Origin: Candidatus Gorgonimonas leptogorgiae
Lineage (GTDB): Bacteria; Pseudomonadota; Gammaproteobacteria; Pseudomonadales; Endozoicomonadaceae
DNA: 11,123 nucleotides
Assembly: GCA_929200515.1 (NCBI GenBank)
Contig: CAKNAD010000078.1
Span: 1-11,123 of the forward strand
Reading direction: 5' to 3'
Shown here in pieces: positions 1 through 6,356 of the stretch. The number at the start of each line of letters is the position of its first letter. Within the stretch, counting starts at the first letter, position 1. Made by a program: the position numbers and the translations under genes. The notes under the pieces are model-generated. The model saw nothing but the letters and a program-made list of their open reading frames with translations. It did not search any database and was not told the DNA's origin.

Positions 1-4
1 CAAT

Positions 5-1078
5 ATGATAGAAAAAAGCAAGGATTTTAATAATTTTACGATTGGTAACAACAATAAGCTTTCAATTTTAGATAAATTTAATTATCAAATATCCTTACAT
101 CACCTTTGTAGTATAAAAAAACAGCTAGGAGAAATCACTCCTCAAGAAAAAAAAGTTATTTGTAAAATTATAACCACCCCTTTTTTATTTCAGCATCAAA
201 CTATAAATAATCTAGAAAATTTTAATACACATAATAATTGTACCGAGTTAGTTATTAAGTCTCATAAATATTTATCTAGAGAAAATTCAGATATTGAATT
301 TAATAGTCATACATATGATATAGATTCTATATGCAATAATGATTTTGTGTTTTTTTCAATTTGTATGTCTAATAATCCAGAAAACAAACCAGAAATTACA
401 ACACATGCACTTATGGATTTCGGCTATATTGCTTACTTAATAAATGAAAAATATGGCAAGAATGGCTACCTTACTCTAACTGATCAAGCATGCTGTTTCG
501 TGTATCCTGACACTAATTATTTAACATCTAAATTTAAAGGTTTAGAAAAACTCAGTAAAAGACGCATAGCTATTTCTGGCAGTAATGCTGAACCTATCTT
601 TTCTTATCAGCATATGAAGCTTGGTATAGGGTATTATTTGATACTTTTTTTGCGTAACTGCGATATAAAAGAATTTATAGAATATGTATATACAGTATCT
701 ACTACAAAAGAAATAAATTATATTGTTCATACATTGTTTAATTTAGAGTATCATATTCCTAAAGAAGTAAAAATATTTAATGATTTTTATAAACATATTT
801 TGTATACCCCAACTTTAAAACAAGCTGTTAATTGCGTTGGGTTATTTACATTAAGGCGATTTTGTTTTAGTAACTATGACTCATTTACAGATTTTTATCA
901 TAATATGCTAGTTAGCAAAACGCATAGTGATATAATAGTTTATTTTGAAGATTTATTCCAAAAAATATTAAAAGAAGCTAAGTATTTAATGCGTGATCAA
1001 ATTAAACTAAAAATGATAAATATTTTGCGTAAGGATATAGAAATTTTTCTAAATTATAAATTTAAAGAGATAACATAA
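5..1078 (+). CDS. Hypothetical protein, possible ADP-ribosyltransferase-fold effector
   Basis: This 357-residue protein is not recognised with certainty. Parts of it resemble the core of ADP-ribosyltransferase-like toxins, especially the OspC/CopC family of arginine ADP-riboxanases. A strand-like segment with His-Gln-Thr (residues 64-66) is followed by Asn-Leu and then Lys-Ser-His (85-87). An Asn-Asn-Asp-Phe-Val-Phe-Phe stretch lies at 111-117. Glu196 precedes a segment (about 198-217) ending in hydrophobic residues and Leu-Arg, like the family's catalytic-Glu region. Residues 230-357 look helical, without obvious ankyrin repeats. No signal peptide or membrane segment is evident. The frame stays open to the window's left edge, so the true start may lie upstream and no ribosome binding site can be judged. 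The gene converges on acpP. That it is a gene is well supported by length; the function is a pattern-based guess made without a database search. Confidence 0.75.
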   Translation: MIEKSKDFNNFTIGNNNKLSILDKFNYQISLHHLCSIKKQLGEITPQEKKVICKIITTPFLFQHQTINNLENFNTHNNCTELVIKSHKYLSRENSDIEFNSHTYDIDSICNNDFVFFSICMSNNPENKPEITTHALMDFGYIAYLINEKYGKNGYLTLTDQACCFVYPDTNYLTSKFKGLEKLSKRRIAISGSNAEPIFSYQHMKLGIGYYLILFLRNCDIKEFIEYVYTVSTTKEINYIVHTLFNLEYHIPKEVKIFNDFYKHILYTPTLKQAVNCVGLFTLRRFCFSNYDSFTDFYHNMLVSKTHSDIIVYFEDLFQKILKEAKYLMRDQIKLKMINILRKDIEIFLNYKFKEIT

Positions 1079-1120
1079 CTATAAAAATATTTAGAAAAAT
1101 AAGACTTATAGCAGTTTATC

Positions 1121-1140
1121 TATATACACGTATATACACG
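1121..1140. repeat. Tandem duplication of a 10-base unit
   Basis: The unit tatatacacg occurs twice with no gap and is followed by ta. The string tatatacacgtag recurs near 2204-2216 inside the other copy of the dispersed repeat, so the duplication probably arose within that repeat family. Confidence 0.8.
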
Positions 1141-1155
1141 TAGTAGCTAATTTTA

Positions 1156-1268
1156 AGACTAAGTAAACGATCTACTAATTCAAAGCAAAATGTCGCTCAA
1201 ATGCATATAGATCTTTAAGATGCTTTAACGATAAAGTAGAATTTTTAATTGCTATGTGTATATATCTT
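1156..1268 (-). repeat. Dispersed intergenic repeat, copy A (uninterrupted)
   Basis: Read on the minus strand, 1212-1246 matches 2355-2389 on the plus strand with few mismatches; the shared core includes taaagca and cttaaa. Similarity continues more weakly to a shared ttgaatta (about 1177-1184 here, 2418-2425 in copy B). On the other side, the minus-strand string around 1251-1268 (aagatatatacac followed by atagc) matches 2200-2218. In copy A the two parts are contiguous; in copy B about 130 bases separate them. The copies face opposite ways and bracket acpP. Confidence 0.65.
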
Positions 1269-1397
1269 ATTTTTTATTTTTGTGCAGCTAAAAGGAATTT
1301 GTACTCTGGTAGGTCTTTCTGTTGTATTATATCTAGTATATTTTATTATAAATTTTCTAAATAAAAATACAATACAGCTATATAAAATTAAGTGAAC

Positions 1398-1449
1398 TCT
1401 ACTTTAAGGTAATTTTCTAAGATATACTTTAACCTTAAAGTAGAAAATT
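1398..1449 (-). terminator. Alternative hairpins downstream of acpP
   Basis: A perfect 13-base inverted repeat joins 1398-1410 (tctactttaaggt) with 1432-1444, enclosing 21 bases. The right arm can also pair inside the loop: tactttaa at about 1424-1431 with ttaaagta at about 1434-1441, extended by aattttc (1411-1417) with gaaaatt (1443-1449) across a bulge. Both folds cannot exist together. The structure starts about 22 bases after the acpP stop, so a role in 3'-end formation is plausible, but there is no clean U-run or GC-rich stem of a standard intrinsic terminator. Confidence 0.4.
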
Positions 1450-1470
1450 TATAACAATGCAGTTAAAACT

Positions 1471-1731
1471 CTAGCTGTCGTTTTCTGCTAGTTGTTTTTC
1501 TATATAATTTACTGCATCTGAAAAAGTATTGATTTTTCCAGAGTCTTCATCTGGAATTTCTATATTAAACCCTTCTTCAAACGCCATAACTAATTCTACA
1601 GAATCTAGTGAGTCAGCACCTAGATCTACTACAAACGATGCATCTGTCTTAACCTGTTCAGGGTTAACACCTAGTTGTTCACATACAATTTTTCTGACAC
1701 GTTGTTCAAGCTGTTCGCGAGTTTCACTCAT
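1471..1731 (-). CDS. acpP: Acyl carrier protein AcpP
   Basis: The 86-residue protein is the carrier of growing acyl chains in type II fatty acid synthesis in the cytoplasm. It becomes active when a 4'-phosphopantetheine group is added to Ser41, in the motif Gly-Ala-Asp-Ser-Leu (38-42). The following acidic helix (Asp43, Glu46, Glu52, Glu53) and the Glu-Ile-Pro-Asp-Glu stretch (58-62) are typical of AcpP and form the surface recognised by partners such as FabD and FabG. Length is slightly above the usual 77-80 because of a longer C-terminal tail. The ATG is preceded by taggaa about 10 bases upstream, a reasonable ribosome binding site. In many gammaproteobacteria acpP follows fabG directly and precedes fabF; here it has the same direction as fabG but lies 800 bases away, and no fabF follows. 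It probably has its own promoter. Confidence 0.97.
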   Translation of the reverse strand: MSETREQLEQRVRKIVCEQLGVNPEQVKTDASFVVDLGADSLDSVELVMAFEEGFNIEIPDEDSGKINTFSDAVNYIEKQLAENDS

Positions 1732-1847
1732 TTTACAATATTCCTATATTAATGGATAAAAATGCTCAAAATCTTAATTATATAAATAAGATGTAGCTAT
1801 AAAAATTTTCACTTAATATACATTTGTAGTTTAAAAAACTAGTTTAA

Positions 1848-1945
1848 GCAAGTAATTTATAAGTTTTTAACTAATGCTAGTATTTTTTGATTTAATCAAC
1901 ACTAAACCTGCAAAAACCTGTCTTAGCTAAAAATTTATAATCACT
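1848..1945 (+). repeat. Palindromic intergenic element, left copy
   Basis: Bases 1879-1911 match the reverse complement of 2278-2310 at 31 of 33 positions. The next inward 34 bases (1912-1945) match about 28 of 34 with the reverse complement of 2244-2277. The element is itself a rough palindrome: its left arm (gcaagtaatttataag onward) resembles the inverse of its right arm ending tttataatcact, so each copy could fold into a long imperfect hairpin around a centre containing ttgatttaatcaa. It carries no gene, and looks like a MITE-like or extragenic palindromic sequence. Confidence 0.75.
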
Positions 1946-2197
1946 ATTAAAAACTGTTACTGCTTGTAAATTATCAGCTATAACTACTATCTATAATTTT
2001 AGATAAAAGCGACGGATGAATAATTTTTTTAGTTATACAAAAAGTCTATTACTTAGTCTATCATATTTTAAAAAGTATCTATATTAAAACTAAATTATAT
2101 ACAGTATAAATTTTAATTTATTAAAGTGGACACTATATATAAAATATTTAGTACTACTAAATTGATAAATTATATGCATGCCTAAAAGTTATCAGCT

Positions 2198-2445
2198 TAC
2201 TAAGATATATACACGTAGCAGTTGGAAATGCAAGTTTTCAGCAAGTGATTATAAGTTTTTATCTAAGGCAGTATTTCGCAGGTTTAGTGTCGACTAAATC
2301 AAAAAATACTAACGTAGGATAAAAGCTTAGAAGCCTTGACCTTTGGGGCTATTAAAAAAATCTACTTCATCGCTAAAGCACCTTAAAATGCAACCTGCAT
2401 TCCTTCGGTATTTTTCCTTGAATTAAATCTTTTTACTAATCTCTG
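2198..2445 (+). repeat. Dispersed intergenic repeat, copy B (interrupted)
   Basis: This is the plus-strand counterpart of the repeat at 1156-1268. Its outer part (2198-2220, containing aagatatatacacg) and its main part (about 2351-2445, beginning attaaaaaaatctactt) match copy A, where they are contiguous. The 130 bases between them contain the right copy of the palindromic element, so copy B looks like a filled site. A small hairpin, aatgca-acc-tgcatt, lies at 2387-2401. Confidence 0.6.
2241..2340 (-). repeat. Palindromic intergenic element, right copy
   Basis: This is the inverted partner of the element at 1848-1945. The best block is 2278-2310, identical to the reverse complement of 1879-1911 except at two positions, flanked on both sides by weaker matching sequence. 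Its arm beginning gcaagtgattataag also matches the start of the left copy in direct orientation, which shows that the element is palindromic. It sits inside copy B of the dispersed repeat. Confidence 0.72.
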
Positions 2446-2450
2446 AAACC

Positions 2451-2476
2451 ATGCACTTTCAAGTAGAAGGTGTATA
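2451..2476 (-). terminator. Hairpin downstream of fabG
   Basis: cactttc (2454-2460) pairs with gaaggtg (2466-2472) through one wobble pair around the loop aagta. The 19 bases 2458-2476 are identical to those of the hairpin behind katA (6328-6346). The hairpin begins about 55 bases after the fabG stop. With no U-run it may be a REP-like 3'-end structure and not a classical terminator. Confidence 0.4.
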
Positions 2477-2531
2477 TAAATCTGTTAGTAAATTAAACTA
2501 TCAAAGCTATCTTTAAAGGTATTATATGTAA

Positions 2532-3278
2532 CTACCCCATATACATACCTCCATTTACACTTAATGTTATTCCATTGATAAAACCTGCTGATTCACTTGC
2601 AAGATAGCATACTGCTGTTGCTATTTCTTCAGGACGACCTAAACGTCCTACTGGAATTTGTTTTAGTAATTGCTCTTTATGATTTTCAGGCAAGTTTTTA
2701 GTCATATCAGTATCTATGAATCCAGGAGCGATATTATTTACAGTGATGCCCCTACCACCCATTTCACGAGCTAGAGATTTAGTAAAGCCTTCAAGGCCAG
2801 CTTTAGCAGCAGAATAATTAACTTGTCCGGCATTTCCCATGGAGCCAACGACGGATCCTATATTGATAATACGTCCCCATTTGTTTTTGGCCATATATTT
2901 AATAACTGACTTACTCATATAAAATGCTGAGGTTAAATTAGTTGTTATTACTTTTTCCCAGTCTTCATCTTTCATTCTGAGCATTAAATTATCTTTAGTA
3001 ATACCGGCATTATTAACTAATATATCTAAAGATCCGAACTCTGATATTAGCTGTTTGATAACTTCTAAACAGTTATCTTTATTACAAACATCAAGGATCT
3101 TAGCAGTTCCTTTGATATTATTTTCTTTAAAATAGGTATTTATTGTTTCAATTCCAGTAGCAGATGTAGCGGTTCCTACTACCGTGGCGCCATATTGGCT
3201 TAAATGCGTTGCTATAGATCTGCCAATTCCACGAGTTGCACCAGTTACCAATGCTACTTTATTACTAAAATCAATCAT
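2532..3278 (-). CDS. fabG: 3-oxoacyl-ACP reductase FabG
   Basis: FabG reduces 3-ketoacyl-ACP to 3-hydroxyacyl-ACP with NADPH in fatty acid elongation. The 248-residue protein is a classical short-chain dehydrogenase: the nucleotide-binding Gly-Ala-Thr-Arg-Gly-Ile-Gly is at 13-19, Asn-Asn-Ala-Gly at 89-92, and the catalytic set is Asn114, Ser142, Tyr155 and Lys159. The C-terminal Val-Asn-Gly-Gly-Met-Tyr is also typical. I chose the ATG at 3278 because the protein then begins Met-Ile-Asp-Phe-Ser-Asn-Lys, as in the family; an upstream ATG at 3314 would add 12 unmatched residues and overlap fabD. An aagg lies about 12 bases before the chosen start. The gene follows fabD after a 23-base gap, so the two are probably co-transcribed. 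Confidence 0.96.
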   Translation of the reverse strand: MIDFSNKVALVTGATRGIGRSIATHLSQYGATVVGTATSATGIETINTYFKENNIKGTAKILDVCNKDNCLEVIKQLISEFGSLDILVNNAGITKDNLMLRMKDEDWEKVITTNLTSAFYMSKSVIKYMAKNKWGRIINIGSVVGSMGNAGQVNYSAAKAGLEGFTKSLAREMGGRGITVNNIAPGFIDTDMTKNLPENHKEQLLKQIPVGRLGRPEEIATAVCYLASESAGFINGITLSVNGGMYMG

Positions 3279-3301
3279 TATATACAAAAGCCTTGCTATG
3301 G

Positions 3302-4243
3302 TTAAATATTCCAAGTATTAGATTTATCATCTAAAGTCAAAGAATCACTTGAGTTTAATATACGCTTATTTAAACCACAAAGAACATTACCAGGTCCACA
3401 TTCTATGTAGTTAGATATTCCAGTATTATTTATATTGATTATAGAATCAGACCATTTCACTGGGCTATACAGCTGTTTAATCAAATTTTCTTTTATTATA
3501 TCTTTATCATCAGAGTGCAATCCAGTAACATTTTGCACAATAGTGATCTCTGGAGTGTTAATTTCTATTTTTTCAAGAGCTTGCTTTAATTTATAAGATG
3601 CTTCTTGCATTAAACTTGAGTGTGAAGGCACGCTAACAGGTAATAATATGGCTCGTCTAACGCCTTTATTTTTAGCTATTTCTATTAATTTATTAACAGC
3701 TTCTTTGTGCCCAGCCACAACAACTTGTCCTGGAGAATTAAAATTTGCTGCCTCTACAAATTTATTTTGTTCCTTTAATTCTTCAGTTGCTTGTTTACAT
3801 AAGCTTATAACTTCTTCATTTTTTAGTCCTAATATTGCAGCCATAGCACCAACTCCTTTTGGTACTGCTTGTTGCATTATTTTACCTCTATATTTTACAA
3901 TTTCAATTGCATCTGCAAAATTTATAGAATTAGTACATACTAAAGCTGAATATTCTCCTAGGCTGTGTCCAGCAACTACAGAAGGTTGAATATTCTGGTA
4001 TTGCTGCCACATTCTAAACAACGCCACACTCGCTACTAATAATGCAGGCTGAGTGTTTTCTGTTAAATTTAGTTCTGTAGAGTCAGGATCTTTAATCATT
4101 TCTAGCAGGTTAAAGCCTAGCACTTCTTCGGCAAACTTAAAAGTTTTACTAAATATATTGTCTGTATAAAACTGGGATAGCATGTTAGAGTATTGCGATC
4201 CCTGTCCTGGAAAGACAAAACAAGATTGTTTGTTAATTTTCAT
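3302..4243 (-). CDS. fabD: Malonyl-CoA:ACP transacylase FabD
   Basis: FabD moves malonyl from CoA to the phosphopantetheine arm of AcpP, supplying the extender unit for fatty acid synthesis. The 313-residue length is normal for the family. Phe-Pro-Gly-Gln-Gly-Ser-Gln lies at 11-17, the nucleophile elbow Gly-His-Ser-Leu-Gly at 92-96 with catalytic Ser94, the malonyl-binding Arg at 119 (Tyr-Arg-Gly), and the catalytic His at 208 (Pro-Ser-His). The gene leads a fabD-fabG pair; fabH, often immediately upstream, is absent and ligB occupies that side after a 305-base spacer. No strong ribosome binding site is visible before the ATG. Confidence 0.97.
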   Translation of the reverse strand: MKINKQSCFVFPGQGSQYSNMLSQFYTDNIFSKTFKFAEEVLGFNLLEMIKDPDSTELNLTENTQPALLVASVALFRMWQQYQNIQPSVVAGHSLGEYSALVCTNSINFADAIEIVKYRGKIMQQAVPKGVGAMAAILGLKNEEVISLCKQATEELKEQNKFVEAANFNSPGQVVVAGHKEAVNKLIEIAKNKGVRRAILLPVSVPSHSSLMQEASYKLKQALEKIEINTPEITIVQNVTGLHSDDKDIIKENLIKQLYSPVKWSDSIININNTGISNYIECGPGNVLCGLNKRILNSSDSLTLDDKSNTWNI

Positions 4244-4548
4244 GTTGTTGACTGATGATGCTCTTCTATGCAGAATAAAATTACTATCTTAGGATACACA
4301 AAATTGATATCATAAACCCTGTAGCATGTTTCAATAAGTATATAACATATACAAAATAAAATGCGTGTGTATTATCCTAAAATTTTTATAAAATATCAAC
4401 TTGAAACTGCAAACAATATTTATAATCTTATGATTTTCATACTACATACAAATAATTTATACATGCCAAGTGGCATATTATAAAGAATATAATTGATTAT
4501 ACAAGGTAATATGATAATTTTTCAGCTACAACTGCTTAAAAATATAAA
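4244..4548. other. Non-coding spacer between ligB and fabD
   Basis: These 305 AT-rich bases contain no coding sequence I can support. They should carry the promoter of fabD-fabG, but no clear -35/-10 pair stands out. A short perfect inverted repeat (atgcca-ag-tggcat, 4463-4476) is the only notable structure; it lies about 73 bases after the ligB stop. Confidence 0.6.
4463..4476 (-). terminator. Short inverted repeat downstream of ligB
   Basis: atgcca and tggcat form a perfect 6-base inverted repeat with a two-base centre (four if the innermost pair is open). Its place behind ligB suggests a 3'-end hairpin, but the stem is short and no T-run follows. It could equally be a dyad operator in the fabD leader. 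Confidence 0.25.
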
Positions 4549-6291
4549 TTATACCTGATCATTATGGAGGATAGAGCTTAATAAACCCTGATACCAACGT
4601 AACATAGCAGAAATTTCTGGCTTGTTGATATAATTTATAATTTCACTAGATTTTTTATTGGAAATAGTTAATATCTTGCTTAATTGTGCTGTAGTAACAA
4701 CTAATAATGCTTGTGGGTTATCTATAGCTTTAATTAGAATAGAGCATTTTTCTTCATACATATGTGGAATGCCTAAACCAATTAATAATTGTTTAAAGCT
4801 AGGGGGATTACTCTTTAGATATTCTTTGGTATTAATATTTGGTGGTAATTTTACGCTAGTTATAGATAATTCATCTATTGCTATTATATCAACTAACTGG
4901 GTTACAATGCCAGTTGAAATTAATTGATCTACTATTTTAGGAGTTATTTGTGGTATATTGATGCCTTTTTTGCTTACTAACCATAATAATCTTGCTTTAA
5001 ATTGTTGCGAGCATTGCTCGCTATAAGTCAAACAGCTACATTTATTATAATTGTAACTACTATTAAAGTCTTTTTTAGTTCTTGTGATTGGTCTTAATAA
5101 AACATTATTAATAACCGCAAGTGCCTTACCTTTAACTTGCAAACTAATAGTATCATTTATTGCTATATTTAACTTATGCAAATTATCAATACTTCCTACA
5201 GAAATCATAGATATAACTCTGTTTTCAACTGTTACTGGCGTTAATTTCAAAACAGGTGTTATTTTTCCTGTGCGTCCTATAGAATATTGTATATCAATAA
5301 CTTCAGTGACAACCTCGGGAGATAAAAATTTTATTGCAGTAGCCCAATGCGGGGTTAAATTAGAACCTCCTAACAATTGGCGTACCTTATAATTATTAAC
5401 TTTTATCACTATGCCATCCATTGCAAACGGAAAGTTATTTTTTTGTTGATAATAACTGTATAAATAATTGATGTCTTTCACATCATTTATTATATCAGTG
5501 AATTTTTTAGGTAGATTATACCCATATTGATATAGCTTAGCTATTGCGTCTATATCTGTAGCTTCAGTTGAATCAATCCAGCTCCAAGGAAAAAAATCGA
5601 TTAGTTTAGCAAATTGCATATTAACAGTTTTTTGCATGATTAAGGCAACAATAAATTGCCTAGGAGTTGAATATTTTGCTAATACTTCTTCCGATGCCTT
5701 ATCTATACGTATAAATAATTCACCATGCAACACTATGGTTTTACTATCTCTACCTGGCAACCAGCCATGCAATTTTTTTGGTATATTAGGTGTTTTATTG
5801 ATAATATTGCTAATATCCATGCCAAAATCACCATCGCCTCTAGTTAAAGCTCTAGCTAAAATGCCATTTTCATATATAATCTCTACAGCGATACCATCAA
5901 TTTTAGGCTGTGCTACAATAGTATTATGTTTTATTTTCTTTAAAAAATAATCTATATTATTCAGATTCTTTTTAGATAAACTCCCCATAAATTTATAATG
6001 CATAGTGTTTTTAGAGTTGTCAGTAGCTATAAGAGTATCTGCTAATGTAGTTTGATTACTTTTTATACCAAAACAGCTTTGCCAAAATTGTAGCTTTGCT
6101 GTAAGTTTATCGTAACTATTATCAGTAATTAGGGGTTGGTTATTTACAAAATAAGCTTTATCGTGGCGTGTTATTTCTTGTTGCAAATGCATAATATTTT
6201 GCCGCGCTTCCTCTGCGCTCCAATTAGGACAAACAGCATTTGCTAATGCTACTACACTCAAAACTAAAATACATATAGCTAACTTATCCAT
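4549..6291 (-). CDS. ligB: NAD+-dependent DNA ligase LigB with signal peptide
   Basis: LigB seals nicks in DNA using NAD+. Catalytic Lys130 lies in Lys-Ile-Asp-Gly (130-133), followed by Arg-Gly-Asp-Gly (151-154), His-Gly-Glu-Leu (189-192), Met-Asp-Gly-Ile-Val-Ile-Lys (291-297) and Ala-Ile-Lys-Phe (319-322), matching the nucleotidyltransferase motifs in order. An OB-fold segment spans about 328-400, a Cys-containing region 418-427, and helix-hairpin-helix-like sequence the rest. No BRCT domain is present, as expected for LigB and unlike LigA. Length is 580, close to the 560 of E. coli LigB. Residues 1-19 form a signal-peptide-like segment ending Ala-Asn-Ala before Val-Cys-Pro, similar to the E. 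coli protein; Cys21 and Cys73 also match conserved positions. The usual essential ligase would be LigA, which is not in the window. The ATG has only a weak gaga-type ribosome binding site. katA lies 65 bases upstream on the same strand. Confidence 0.95.
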   Translation of the reverse strand: MDKLAICILVLSVVALANAVCPNWSAEEARQNIMHLQQEITRHDKAYFVNNQPLITDNSYDKLTAKLQFWQSCFGIKSNQTTLADTLIATDNSKNTMHYKFMGSLSKKNLNNIDYFLKKIKHNTIVAQPKIDGIAVEIIYENGILARALTRGDGDFGMDISNIINKTPNIPKKLHGWLPGRDSKTIVLHGELFIRIDKASEEVLAKYSTPRQFIVALIMQKTVNMQFAKLIDFFPWSWIDSTEATDIDAIAKLYQYGYNLPKKFTDIINDVKDINYLYSYYQQKNNFPFAMDGIVIKVNNYKVRQLLGGSNLTPHWATAIKFLSPEVVTEVIDIQYSIGRTGKITPVLKLTPVTVENRVISMISVGSIDNLHKLNIAINDTISLQVKGKALAVINNVLLRPITRTKKDFNSSYNYNKCSCLTYSEQCSQQFKARLLWLVSKKGINIPQITPKIVDQLISTGIVTQLVDIIAIDELSITSVKLPPNINTKEYLKSNPPSFKQLLIGLGIPHMYEEKCSILIKAIDNPQALLVVTTAQLSKILTISNKKSSEIINYINKPEISAMLRWYQGLLSSILHNDQV

Positions 6292-6319
6292 TTATTTCTC
6301 TATTATTATCCATCTAATT

Positions 6320-6346
6320 TATACACCTTCAAGTAGAAGGTGTATA
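6320..6346 (-). terminator. Perfect hairpin between katA and ligB
   Basis: tatacaccttc (6320-6330) and gaaggtgtata (6336-6346) make a perfect 11-base stem with the 5-base loop aagta, starting 11 bases after the katA stop. On the minus strand the stem is followed by aatta and not by a U-run, so it may protect the katA 3' end or weaken read-through into ligB. A near-copy follows fabG (2451-2476). Confidence 0.5.
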
Positions 6347-6356
6347 GAGCGTAAGT

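Larger units (their letters stand above)
1079..1470. other. Repeat-bearing spacer between convergent genes
   Basis: These 392 bases separate the 3' ends of the first gene and acpP. I see no coding sequence. The spacer holds a tandem 10-base repeat, one copy of a dispersed repeat, and the hairpins behind acpP, all listed separately. Confidence 0.7.
1732..2531. other. Long non-coding spacer between fabG and acpP
   Basis: I find no credible gene in these 800 bases, although fabG and acpP are usually adjacent. A perfect TATAAT on the minus strand (1777-1782), about 45 bases before acpP, may be its -10 element, but no good -35 box accompanies it. Two inverted palindromic elements, one copy of a dispersed repeat and a hairpin behind fabG fill much of the rest. 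The stretch 1946-2197 shows nothing I can name. Confidence 0.6.

Noticed and set aside
1848..2340. CRISPR array
   Set aside because: There are only two copies, in opposite orientation, with no regular spacers or cas genes.
2330..2430. tRNA-like or small RNA gene in the slightly GC-richer stretch
   Set aside because: No cloverleaf, T-loop or anticodon arm could be formed; the stretch is explained by the dispersed repeat.
5084..5392. Plus-strand open frame antisense to ligB
   Set aside because: ligB motifs are intact through this stretch and the antisense product shows no recognisable features.
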